From Acidobacteriota bacterium (GTDB lineage Bacteria > Acidobacteriota > Terriglobia > Terriglobales > Acidobacteriaceae): a stretch of 5,988 nt of DNA. Positions 1-5,988 of this stretch are shown here, in pieces; position 1 is the first letter of the stretch; each line of letters starts with the position of its first letter. Location: the NCBI GenBank assembly GCA_021781075.1, contig JAJXXN010000112.1:1-5988 (forward strand), in the 5' to 3' direction. A program made the position numbers and the translations under genes. The notes below the pieces were generated by a model. That model made no database searches. It was given only the letters and a program-made list of their open reading frames with translations, and was not told the DNA's origin.

Positions 1-1163
1 TTTTGGAAGGGGATGTATTCACCGTAAGGGACGAGGTGGATTTTGTCGTAGCGGCCCAGCTCGTGGCCGTCGGGTGCGAAGACCATGGCTGAGTTGTAAA
101 AGTTGTATGCGTGCAGGCTCTCATCAAAGTCCACGCCCAGGCCGCCGATAAAGAGCGCGGAATGCGCACTGGTGGCGAGGGCGCCCATGGAATCCTGGAA
201 TCTTTTTTGCGATTCGAAAAATGGCGCCGGCGACTCGGGCCACGCGATGAGGGCGGGCGGCTGTGCGGGGTTGCACGGCGGGTTGACGGATGCGGTTGTG
301 AGTTGCGTGATTCCAGCGGTGAATTGCGCGCTGAGGCATGGGTGCGTGGCGCGATGTCTGAGCTCGTCCATCTGGCGCATCCATTCAGCGTCGTTCCACA
401 GGTTGTCCGCGGCAACGTCGAGGTTGGGCTGGATGAGGAGGGCGGTGGCGGTGGCAGCGGGAGCAGCGGGCTTGAGGAACAAGCCGAGCGTGGCCAGGGC
501 CATCAAGCCAAGTCCGGCATAGGCAAATGATTTTTTCCTTGTGAAGGCCGGCAGAAAGGCGGCGGTAAGCAGCGCGTTCGAGGCAACGAGGAGGAAGGTG
601 ATGCCGTAGACGCCGGTCCACGGGGCAAGTTGCGTAAGCAGCGCGTTGTCAATTTGCGAGTAGCCAAGCTGGTCCCAGGGCACACTGGTGAAGCGCGCGG
701 CGAGCAGGTCGAGTGCGGTCCAGAGGAAAGGCGCGGCGAGAAGGGCGATGGCAATGGATTTTGTGGCGCGGCGAATGAGCAGCAGCCCGAGCGTGAAGAG
801 CGCGAAGTAATTGCCCAGGACGAGGCTGAAACCGAGCAGCAGAAGGAAAGACACCAGCGGCGAGAGGTGGCCGTGGAGGTTCATGGTGGCGTAGATCCAA
901 TAGCAGTTGCCCATGAACCAGAGGGTCCCGGCGAGGTAGCCGAGAAGGTAGGCGCGGCGTTTGGCGCGAGGCGAGCCATCCGCGGCGCCGGGCATGCGGC
1001 AGAATCCGTCCTCAAGCGAGAGGACGGCGACGATGAGTGGCACGAGTCCGAACCATGCGACGATGCCGCGCCACGGGGGCATTGGCCCGGCGAGCGGGAA
1101 AGGCAATTCCAGCAAAAGGGCGGTGAGGAGTGCCGCCAACCAGCGCAATTTGTCGCTACGCAT
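1..1163 (-). CDS. lnt: Apolipoprotein N-acyltransferase (partial, C-terminus beyond window)
   Basis: Lnt is an inner-membrane enzyme that adds the third acyl chain to the N-terminal cysteine of lipoproteins, the last step after Lgt and LspA. The minus-strand frame is open from ATG 1163 to the left edge (387 complete codons; E. coli Lnt has 512). The first ~230 residues are strongly hydrophobic with several membrane spans and include the family-typical stretch PWDQLGYSQID (about 162-172). The nitrilase-like domain then begins with ALLIQPNLD (241-249). Catalytic landmarks are visible: Glu310 in AWPESPAP, Lys374 in YDKIHLVPYGEY, and Glu382 eight residues later, the same K-to-E spacing as E. coli K335/E343. 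The catalytic Cys would be expected near residue 426, outside the window. ATG 1163 has no Shine-Dalgarno. An in-frame upstream TTG (1179-1181) is possible but would add only six residues (seven codons upstream of Met is TTG-TTA-GAC-TGG-CCA-TGT). Family identity is firm; the start is less so. Confidence 0.95.
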   Translation of the reverse strand, partial: MRSDKLRWLAALLTALLLELPFPLAGPMPPWRGIVAWFGLVPLIVAVLSLEDGFCRMPGAADGSPRAKRRAYLLGYLAGTLWFMGNCYWIYATMNLHGHLSPLVSFLLLLGFSLVLGNYFALFTLGLLLIRRATKSIAIALLAAPFLWTALDLLAARFTSVPWDQLGYSQIDNALLTQLAPWTGVYGITFLLVASNALLTAAFLPAFTRKKSFAYAGLGLMALATLGLFLKPAAPAATATALLIQPNLDVAADNLWNDAEWMRQMDELRHRATHPCLSAQFTAGITQLTTASVNPPCNPAQPPALIAWPESPAPFFESQKRFQDSMGALATSAHSALFIGGLGVDFDESLHAYNFYNSAMVFAPDGHELGRYDKIHLVPYGEYIPFQ

Positions 1164-1224
1164 ACATGGCCAGTCTAACAAGTGCCGGTGGTGAATCTTT
1201 TGGGGGCAGGGATGAACTCTCGGT

Positions 1225-1230
1225 TACAAT
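1225..1230 (+). promoter_or_regulatory. Candidate -10 box for the small membrane protein gene
   Basis: TACAAT matches the sigma70 -10 consensus at 5 of 6 positions and ends 6 nt before ATG 1237, so transcription would start at or next to the A of the start codon. The best -35 candidate is poor (TTGGGG-like at 1200-1205, 19-nt spacer). The lack of a Shine-Dalgarno before the ATG fits a leaderless mRNA. This is inference from sequence only. Confidence 0.4.
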
Positions 1231-1236
1231 TTTGGT

Positions 1237-1362
1237 ATGGTGCTTGAAATCATCGGCCTCCGGATCCTGGAGGTTCTTTTCTTCGTCGGCCTCATCGGCT
1301 CGGTCGTTGTCATTCTCATCAGCTTCTATGAGGATGCGATAGAGCTTTTCGGCAAGGATTAA
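1237..1362 (+). CDS. Small single-span membrane protein, function unknown
   Basis: A 41-codon frame, ATG 1237 to TAA 1360-1362. It starts MVLEIIGLRILEVLFFVGL and ends SFYEDAIELFGKD. Residues about 9-29 (RILEVLFFVGLIGSVVVILIS) form one clear hydrophobic helix, flanked by a short amphipathic N-terminus and an acidic C-terminal tail (EDAIELFGKD), as expected of a single-span inner-membrane miniprotein. The topology is uncertain because there are few positive charges to orient it. I do not recognise a characterised family. It is divergent from lnt (73 bp) and 188 bp upstream of the permease on the same strand, with a promoter between, so it may be a one-gene unit. No Shine-Dalgarno is placed at a useful distance; a TACAAT box lies 6 nt before the ATG. 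The coding case rests on the clean membrane-helix composition, a sensible charged tail and a non-overlapping position. Against it is the short length. Confidence 0.62.
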   Translation: MVLEIIGLRILEVLFFVGLIGSVVVILISFYEDAIELFGKD

Positions 1363-1398
1363 ATTTCGCTCAAGTCTAATGATGCAAACTGTGCGTGC

Positions 1399-1437
1399 AT
1401 TTCAACCGGGAATTTGCTTATTTTTCCTGATTGAAAT
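1399..1437. repeat. 7-bp inverted repeat upstream of the permease promoter
   Basis: ATTTCAA (1399-1405) and TTGAAAT (1431-1437) are exact reverse complements separated by 25 nt. The right arm ends three bases before the -35 hexamer at 1441. The placement fits a regulator-binding pair just upstream of RNA polymerase, but arms this short and AT-rich occur by chance. A shorter repeat, ATGCA/TGCAT (1382-1386 and 1396-1400), overlaps the left arm. Neither has the stem and T-run of an intrinsic terminator for the preceding gene. Confidence 0.25.
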
Positions 1438-1440
1438 AAA

Positions 1441-1469
1441 TTGACTCCGCAAATCCGGCGTCATACACT
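1441..1469 (+). promoter_or_regulatory. Sigma70-type promoter of the APC permease gene
   Basis: TTGACT (1441-1446, 5/6 to TTGACA), an optimal 17-nt spacer, and TACACT (1464-1469, 4/6 to TATAAT). The 30 bases upstream (1411-1440) are much AT-richer than the surroundings, like an UP element. The predicted transcription start is about 1476-1478. This leaves either a ~73-nt leader before ATG 1551 or an essentially leaderless GTG at 1479. Confidence 0.6.
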
Positions 1470-1550
1470 GAGAAACTGGTGGGGTGTGCGCAAAGTAGCA
1501 TCCCCACCCCTGAGTTGCCGGAGTGGCTCCGGCCGTTGTTTTTCCCAATT

Positions 1551-3914
1551 ATGGCCTCATCACGTACGACCTATGCCCCGCCCAGTGACCGTGTCCGGCT
1601 CGTAGTAGCCTCGTCGGTCATGCTGACCTTCATTTCCTTTTGGCGGGCAGCGGCCGTGGTTTTGAACGACCTCGGCTCCTCGGCATTTTACGCTGGTGGC
1701 ATTGCCGAGCACGCGATTGGTGCCTCCGCGCCCTGGTTCATCCTGGCCATCATGCTGTTCAGCTTTGCGGTGCGCGCGGTGTATGTGGAGAGCTGCTCCA
1801 TGTTCACGCGCGGCGGCGTCTATCGCGTGGTGAAAGAGGCGCTGGGTGGCACATTTGCCAAGTTGAGCGTCTCGGCGTTGATGTTCGATTACATTTTGAC
1901 GGGACCAATCTCGGGTGTGTCCGCCGGGCAATACATCACCGGGCTGATGAATGAGCTGATGGACGTGGCTGCCCATTCCGGTTGGTTGCCGCCTGCGCTG
2001 CTGGATGCCCACTTGCGGCCACACCACTTCGACCTCAATTTGACCTCGGCGGTATTTGCAGCCATTGTGACGGTTTATTACTGGTGGCAAAACCTGAAGG
2101 GCATTGAGGACTCGAGCGACAAGGCGCTGCGCGTGATGCAGATTACCACGGTGATGGTGGTGATTCTGCTGGGGTGGGGCGTCTATTCCGCCATCGTGCG
2201 CGGCGTCGGTCTTCCGCCCGCCCCCATTCCCGCCAATCTTCATTTCAGCGAGGATGCGCTTGGATTCCTCAAAGGCCGCAATGTCCTCCATGTGCTCGGG
2301 CTTTTCGGCATCCTGATGGCCTTTGGACACTCGATCCTGGCCATGAGCGGCGAGGAGAGCCTGGCCCAAGTCAATCGTGAGATCCAGCACCCGAAACTCA
2401 AGAACCTGAAGCGCGCCGCGATTGTCATCGCCATTTACAGCCTTGTCTTCACCGGCGGCGCAACGCTTTTGGCTTCAATGCTGATTCCAGCCTGGGAGCG
2501 AACCCACGTTTACCAGGACAACCTGATTGCGGGACTGGCCATGTACATGGTCGGCCCCTCGGCGCTGCGCATCGCCTTCCGCATTTTTGTCGTCGTGGTC
2601 GGGTTCCTGATCCTCTCCGGCGCCATCAACACCTCGATGATTGGCTCGACCGGCGTGCTGATGCGTGTGGCCGAGGACGGCGTGCTGACCGACTGGTTCC
2701 GCAAGCCGAATGCGCGCTTTGGAACAAGCCATCGGATTGTCAACCTGGTCTTCGGCCTGCAGATGTTCACAATCATTGTGACCGCGGGCAACGTGAACAC
2801 ACTCGGCGAAGCCTACGCCTTCGGCGTCATCTGGTCGTTTACCTTCAATTCGCTGGCCATGCTGGTGCTGCGCTGGAAGTACAAGGGCGAACGCGGGTGG
2901 AAGGTTCCCCCAAACCTGCGCATCGCGGGGCGGGATGTTCCTGTTGGCCTTCTTTCAGTGTTTTTCGTACTGCTCTCAATCGCAATCGTGAACCTGTTCA
3001 CAAAATCCGTCGCAACGGTCAGCGGCGTTGCCTTTGCCGCGGTCTTCTATGTCATTTTCAGCATCAGCGAGCGCCACAACCTGAAAAAACATGCGCTCAC
3101 CAGCCGGCAAATGAAGGACCACTTCCAACTGGAGCACCAGGACACGATCAGCGCCGAGACCGTGGCCATACGCCCGGGCGGCGTGATGGTGACCATGCGC
3201 GACGCGGCCCACCCGTTTGCGCTGAAATGGGCGCTCTCGCGCACCAGCACGCACGAGCAGGATGTGGTGGTTTTGGCCGTGCGCCTGATGGGCGCGGGCG
3301 GCTCGGAGTACATCGGGCCGGAGAACCAGATTTTCTCAGAGCACGAGCAGATGGTCTTCACCAAGGCGATTTCAGTGGCCGAGAGCTTTGGCAAGAAGGT
3401 GTCACTGCTGGTGGTACCCGCGGGGGATATTTTCACCGCGCTGGTGCAGAGCGCGAACTCGCTCGAGGTGGATTCAATTGTCTCCGGTTTCTCCGCCAAG
3501 CTGAGCCCGGAGGAGCAGGCCTTTCACATTGGGCAGGCATGGGAGACATTGCCGGAGCCGAAGCGTCAATTTAATTTTTATGTGGTGAGCGAAACCGGCG
3601 AGGCGCGCAACTTCCGCATCGGGCCGCACACGCCCTCGCTCAACGCCGACGATGTGCAACTTGTGCACCGCTTGTGGCTGAACCTGAAGCGCGATCCGCG
3701 CATGAATGAATTGCACCATCGCGACATCATCTCCTACTCACTCTCCCGCCTTGCCGGCCAGTATGCGCGCGACAAGGATGATGTCCTCGGCGGACTGCGC
3801 AACTTTATCGCAGCGGAAAAGCAGGAGCCGCCAAAGCTCTCACTCAATGAAGGCGCGCCAAACATGCGCACCCTGCCCAGCCGGGCTGAAGGCCGGACGC
3901 ACGGCTACGAGTAG
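1551..3914 (+). CDS. APC-superfamily amino-acid permease with C-terminal USP-like domain
   Basis: An inner-membrane transporter, probably for an amino acid or related cation/amine; the substrate cannot be read from the sequence. From ATG 1551 it is 787 residues. About 12 hydrophobic spans lie between residues 17 and 506. They include the first helix VVASSVMLTFISFWRAAAVV and the glycine-rich GPISGVSAGQYITG segment (118-131). The APC-typical loop after span 6, SGEESLAQVNREIQHPKLKN (266-285), corresponds to the family's E-E...NP motif. Residues 543-667 look like a universal stress protein fold: VMVTMRDAAHPFALKWAL, then VVVLAVRLM, then AISVAESFGKKVSLLVVPAGDI...VDSIVSGFSA. A helical tail follows (about 697-757). 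The usual APC permease is ~450-500 residues, so a third of this protein is extra. The frame stays open up to GTG 1479 (24 more codons), but the added residues look unlike a transporter N-terminus and ATG 1551 starts just before the family-like YAPPSDRVRL. Neither start has a strong Shine-Dalgarno. No neighbour hints at substrate. Confidence 0.88.
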   Translation: MASSRTTYAPPSDRVRLVVASSVMLTFISFWRAAAVVLNDLGSSAFYAGGIAEHAIGASAPWFILAIMLFSFAVRAVYVESCSMFTRGGVYRVVKEALGGTFAKLSVSALMFDYILTGPISGVSAGQYITGLMNELMDVAAHSGWLPPALLDAHLRPHHFDLNLTSAVFAAIVTVYYWWQNLKGIEDSSDKALRVMQITTVMVVILLGWGVYSAIVRGVGLPPAPIPANLHFSEDALGFLKGRNVLHVLGLFGILMAFGHSILAMSGEESLAQVNREIQHPKLKNLKRAAIVIAIYSLVFTGGATLLASMLIPAWERTHVYQDNLIAGLAMYMVGPSALRIAFRIFVVVVGFLILSGAINTSMIGSTGVLMRVAEDGVLTDWFRKPNARFGTSHRIVNLVFGLQMFTIIVTAGNVNTLGEAYAFGVIWSFTFNSLAMLVLRWKYKGERGWKVPPNLRIAGRDVPVGLLSVFFVLLSIAIVNLFTKSVATVSGVAFAAVFYVIFSISERHNLKKHALTSRQMKDHFQLEHQDTISAETVAIRPGGVMVTMRDAAHPFALKWALSRTSTHEQDVVVLAVRLMGAGGSEYIGPENQIFSEHEQMVFTKAISVAESFGKKVSLLVVPAGDIFTALVQSANSLEVDSIVSGFSAKLSPEEQAFHIGQAWETLPEPKRQFNFYVVSETGEARNFRIGPHTPSLNADDVQLVHRLWLNLKRDPRMNELHHRDIISYSLSRLAGQYARDKDDVLGGLRNFIAAEKQEPPKLSLNEGAPNMRTLPSRAEGRTHGYE

Positions 3915-3989
3915 GTTGCCTTTGCCGACCCCAACCGGCCGAGGCGCAATTTTCCACATGGCAAAACACCACCGTGCAGCGCACCTGCA

Positions 3990-4004
3990 TTGGATAAAAT
4001 CCAA
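3990..4004. promoter_or_regulatory. Perfect palindrome overlapping a candidate dnaX -10 box
   Basis: TTGGAT-AAA-ATCCAA is an exact 6-bp inverted repeat around a 3-nt centre. It contains TAAAAT (3995-4000), 5/6 to the -10 consensus, which would start transcription near 4007 and give a leader of about 41 nt before dnaX ATG 4048. No good -35 is present 16-18 nt upstream (around CCGTGC, 3972-3977). A repressor bound here would block the promoter. Upstream, the competing pairings TGCAG/CTGCA (3975-3979, 3985-3989) and GTGC/GCAC (3974-3977, 3981-3984) are short. No convincing terminator for the permease gene is visible in 3915-4047. Confidence 0.38.
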
Positions 4005-4034
4005 CTAGCGGCACTTCCCTTTACCGCAGGATGT

Positions 4035-4038
4035 GGAG
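4035..4038 (+). promoter_or_regulatory. Shine-Dalgarno deciding the dnaX start
   Basis: GGAG sits 9 nt before ATG 4048, a workable spacing. The alternative in-frame GTG at 4033 has only AGG two bases upstream, too close to act. DnaX proteins also usually begin M-x-YQVLARK-RP, which matches ATG 4048 and not the five-residue extension. Confidence 0.6.
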
Positions 4039-4047
4039 TCACAACCC

Positions 4048-5904
4048 ATGGGTTACCAGGTACTGGCCAGAAAATACCGCCCGCAGCGCTTTGCCGACGT
4101 GGCCGGGCAGGAGCACGTCACGCGGACGCTGATGAATGCGCTCAGCCTGAACCGCATCGCGCACGGGTACATTTTTTCCGGCCACCGCGGCATTGGCAAA
4201 ACCACCATCGCCCGCATCCTGGCACAGGCGTTGAACTGCAGGACGGAGATTGGTTCGGCGAGCCCGGCGCGCCCCACACCGGAGCCATGCGGCGAGTGCG
4301 ACTCATGCAATGAGATCCGTCAAGGCAACGCCGTGGACGTGATTGAGATTGACGCCGCCACCAACCGCGGCATTGACGAGATTCGCGAGTTGCGCGAGGC
4401 GGCGCGCTATTCGCCGGCCCGCGACCGGTACAAAATCTATATCCTGGACGAAGCGCACCAGATCACGGATGCGGCCTTCAATGCCCTGCTGAAGACCCTG
4501 GAAGAGCCGCCCGCGCATGTGGTCTTCATGATGGCGACCACGGAGCCCGAGAACATCCCGCAGACCATCCGCTCGCGCTGCCAGCACTTCAGTTTTCACG
4601 CCGTCAAGTTTGACGATATCCTGGCCCAGCTCAGGATGATTGCCGGGGCTGAGCAGGTGCGCGCCGAGGACCCGGCGCTGGCATTGCTAGCCGAGGCCGG
4701 CGACGGCTCGATGCGCGACGCGCTTTCCATCATGGACCAGGCGATTGCCTCGGCACCGGTTGAAGGCGGCCAGCCCGTTTTGAGCGCCGGGCAGATACGT
4801 GACCTGATGGGCTCGGTGCCAAACGCCGTCTTCGAGCGGTTGATGGAGGCGGTGGCCGCCGGAACGAGCGCGGAGTTGATGGAGCAGTTGGACACACTGC
4901 TCAATGCCGGCAACAGCCCATTGTCGCTGGCAAGGCAGATGGTCCGTTATCTGCGCAATGCGCTGATGGCCAAGCTGGGCGGCGAACAGACCGAACTGAT
5001 GCAGATATCCACGGATGAACGCGCTCGTGCCGCTCGCACAGCCTTGCTTTTCAGCGAGGAGGAGCTTACTCGCGCTCTGCAAATTGTCCTGCGCACCTTC
5101 GACGAGTTGAATTATCGCCAGGAACAAAGATTCCACCTGGAGATTGGGCTGCTCAAGTTGATCCACGCGCAGCGCCTCTTGCCGGTGGAGGAGATTCTGA
5201 GCGGCCTTGCATCCGGGCGCATTGCCGCGCCCACGCCTGCGGCTCAGCGCCCCTCCGCCCCGGTGAGTTCAGCCGCCACAAACACCCCCGCCATCGCACC
5301 CAATCGTAATGCGCCGGCCAAACCCGGTGCGCCATCGGACTCGATCTCGCCCTTTGCATCGGCCACTGCGGCAGCCACAGGAACGGCCAAGGTGGTGCGC
5401 ATTGATGAGCCAGCCCACGAGGCCGCAACCGCTCCGATTGCCACCGGGGTGGTGACGACTGATGGCGCCCTTGCCCGCGCGCCGCAGCAGGTTGATGTCC
5501 ACCTCCGCGCCGGGCAGGTTAACTTGGACGCCCTGCGCGAGGGCGTTGCGCAGGCACTTGAAACCGACGGCCACAGTTCCGCGGCAACTTTTATCGCCAA
5601 TGGCCGCTGGTCGCTGGACGGATCAAACCTCCGCATTGAGGTTGCCGCCGGCAAAAAAATGATCGGGCTCACCTTCAATGCCGCGGCGGAGAAAATCATC
5701 CGCCAAAGCCTGCAAGCGGGCGGCATGGCTGTGCGCTTCATGATTTTGCCTGGCGAGGGACTTGCGGCAGCCAATGCGGCCACTGCGCCCAGCGCTCCGC
5801 GCGGAAGCATCCAGCAGGCCGCCCTGGAGCACCCGCTTGTCCGTCACGCGCAAACCTTGTTCAACGCTGAAGTGCGCGGTGTTCTTGACCTGCGCGAAAA
5901 GTGA
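4048..5904 (+). CDS. dnaX: DNA polymerase III subunit gamma/tau
   Basis: The ATPase of the replicative clamp loader. With delta and delta' it opens the beta clamp and loads it on primed DNA; the long (tau) form also tethers polymerase cores and helicase. The protein has 618 residues from ATG 4048. Landmarks: N-terminal YQVLARKYRPQRFADVAGQEH; Walker A GHRGIGKTT (45-53, Lys51); a zinc module with Cys64, Cys81, Cys84 and Cys87; Walker B YILDEAH (131-137); sensor 1 ATTEP (163-167); the SRC motif (176-178, Arg177 as arginine finger); sensor 2 GSMRDAL (220-226). All key residues are present. The collar domain runs to about 380, then an Ala/Pro-rich linker (about 390-480), then a C-terminal domain (about 481-618) presumed to bind polymerase. 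No E. coli-type A-AAA-AAG frameshift signal appears near the linker; an A7 run occurs only at 5653-5659. The downstream gene starts 35 bp later, suggesting co-transcription. Confidence 0.97.
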   Translation: MGYQVLARKYRPQRFADVAGQEHVTRTLMNALSLNRIAHGYIFSGHRGIGKTTIARILAQALNCRTEIGSASPARPTPEPCGECDSCNEIRQGNAVDVIEIDAATNRGIDEIRELREAARYSPARDRYKIYILDEAHQITDAAFNALLKTLEEPPAHVVFMMATTEPENIPQTIRSRCQHFSFHAVKFDDILAQLRMIAGAEQVRAEDPALALLAEAGDGSMRDALSIMDQAIASAPVEGGQPVLSAGQIRDLMGSVPNAVFERLMEAVAAGTSAELMEQLDTLLNAGNSPLSLARQMVRYLRNALMAKLGGEQTELMQISTDERARAARTALLFSEEELTRALQIVLRTFDELNYRQEQRFHLEIGLLKLIHAQRLLPVEEILSGLASGRIAAPTPAAQRPSAPVSSAATNTPAIAPNRNAPAKPGAPSDSISPFASATAAATGTAKVVRIDEPAHEAATAPIATGVVTTDGALARAPQQVDVHLRAGQVNLDALREGVAQALETDGHSSAATFIANGRWSLDGSNLRIEVAAGKKMIGLTFNAAAEKIIRQSLQAGGMAVRFMILPGEGLAAANAATAPSAPRGSIQQAALEHPLVRHAQTLFNAEVRGVLDLREK

Positions 5905-5928
5905 CCCACACAACCCCGTTCCCCACCC

Positions 5929-5934
5929 AGGAGG
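5929..5934 (+). promoter_or_regulatory. Consensus ribosome-binding site of the downstream gene
   Basis: AGGAGG lies 5 nt before ATG 5940. It is by far the strongest Shine-Dalgarno in the window and fixes the start of the final partial gene. No terminator-like stem lies between the dnaX stop and this site, so translation probably uses a transcript shared with dnaX. Confidence 0.85.
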
Positions 5935-5939
5935 ATTCC

Positions 5940-5988
5940 ATGTCGATTGAGATGACCCGCCGCACGTTCCTGCGCAATACCATGGCGC
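5940..5988 (+). CDS. Tat-signal protein, N-terminus only (partial)
   Basis: Sixteen codons from ATG 5940 to the right edge read MSIEMTRRTFLRNTMA. TRRTFLR matches the twin-arginine consensus (S/T)RRxFLK, with Arg in place of the final Lys, at the usual distance from the start, and hydrophobic residues begin after it. This predicts a folded, often cofactor-bearing protein exported to the periplasm by TatABC. The reaction cannot be inferred from 16 residues. Such 'RRTFLR' starts occur on many oxidoreductases, Gfo/Idh/MocA-type proteins and hydrolases in soil bacteria. The strong AGGAGG, the short gap from dnaX and the motif support a real gene. Confidence 0.8.
   Translation, partial: MSIEMTRRTFLRNTMA

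Noticed and set aside
630..1178. A 182-codon plus-strand open frame, with others at 103-530, opposite lnt
   Set aside because: Translations are rich in Glu, Arg and Gly with no domain pattern. They lie antisense to a clear lnt frame with catalytic motifs. Long antisense frames are expected in GC-rich DNA.
1382..1400. ATGCA...TGCAT hairpin after the small gene as a terminator
   Set aside because: The stem is 5 bp and AT-containing, and no T-tract follows directly. The T-run at 1420-1425 is 20 nt away.
1560..2390. A 276-codon minus-strand frame inside the permease gene
   Set aside because: It is rich in His, Gln and Arg and shows no hydrophobic or motif structure. It mirrors the codons of the membrane spans on the opposite strand.
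3914..3936. GGTTG...CAACC pairing after the permease stop as a terminator
   Set aside because: The stem is only 5 bp with a 13-nt loop and no T-run follows.
3706..4008. A 100-codon plus-strand frame across the end of the permease and the intergenic gap
   Set aside because: Most of it overlaps the permease out of frame. It has no ribosome-binding site, and its composition is low-information Ser/Arg/Ala.
5390..5470. Possible direct repeats in the Ala/Pro-rich dnaX linker
   Set aside because: The similarity is amino-acid composition bias. I found no unit that recurs at the nucleotide level.
5244..5810. A 188-codon minus-strand frame opposite the dnaX linker and C-terminus
   Set aside because: The Ala/Pro-rich composition reflects the GC-rich linker read backwards, and the sense strand has an intact dnaX.

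Overview
The window is GC-rich chromosomal DNA that most resembles an acidobacterium (Acidobacteriota, probably Terriglobia-like). That guess rests on remembered resemblance: the DnaX Walker A context SGHRGIGKTTIARILA, and an APC permease carrying a C-terminal stress-protein-like domain. No rRNA or other marker in the window confirms it. I see no mobile element, CRISPR array, tRNA or rRNA. There is no gene-free stretch longer than about 190 bases.

Layout. Positions 1-1163 on the minus strand hold the first 387 codons of lnt, apolipoprotein N-acyltransferase, which runs off the left edge before the catalytic cysteine. A 73-bp divergent region follows. Then comes a 41-codon plus-strand gene (1237-1362) for a single-span membrane protein of unknown function. 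After a 188-bp AT-richer intergenic region with a good sigma70-type promoter (TTGACT-N17-TACACT) is a large APC-superfamily amino-acid permease (1551-3914, possibly from GTG 1479). It has about 12 membrane spans and a cytoplasmic C-terminal region with a universal-stress-protein-like fold. A 133-bp gap contains a perfect 15-nt palindrome that includes a -10-like box. dnaX, the DNA polymerase III tau/gamma subunit, occupies 4048-5904. Thirty-five bp later, behind a full AGGAGG ribosome-binding site, a gene starts at 5940 and leaves the window after 16 codons. Its N-terminus is a twin-arginine (Tat) signal start.

How the genes relate. They serve unrelated jobs: lipoprotein maturation, transport, replication and Tat export. 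They do not form one pathway. dnaX and the Tat-signal gene are probably co-transcribed. lnt and the small membrane gene are divergent. The permease probably has its own promoter.

The main points for a second look are as follows. lnt, the small gene and the GTG candidate of the permease all lack a good Shine-Dalgarno and have a -10-like hexamer 6-9 nt before the start, which suggests leaderless mRNAs. The permease has a stress-protein-like domain with a degraded nucleotide-binding motif. The palindrome overlaps the presumed dnaX promoter. An A7 run late in dnaX would meet an immediate stop if one A were lost. I see no convincing new multi-gene system here.
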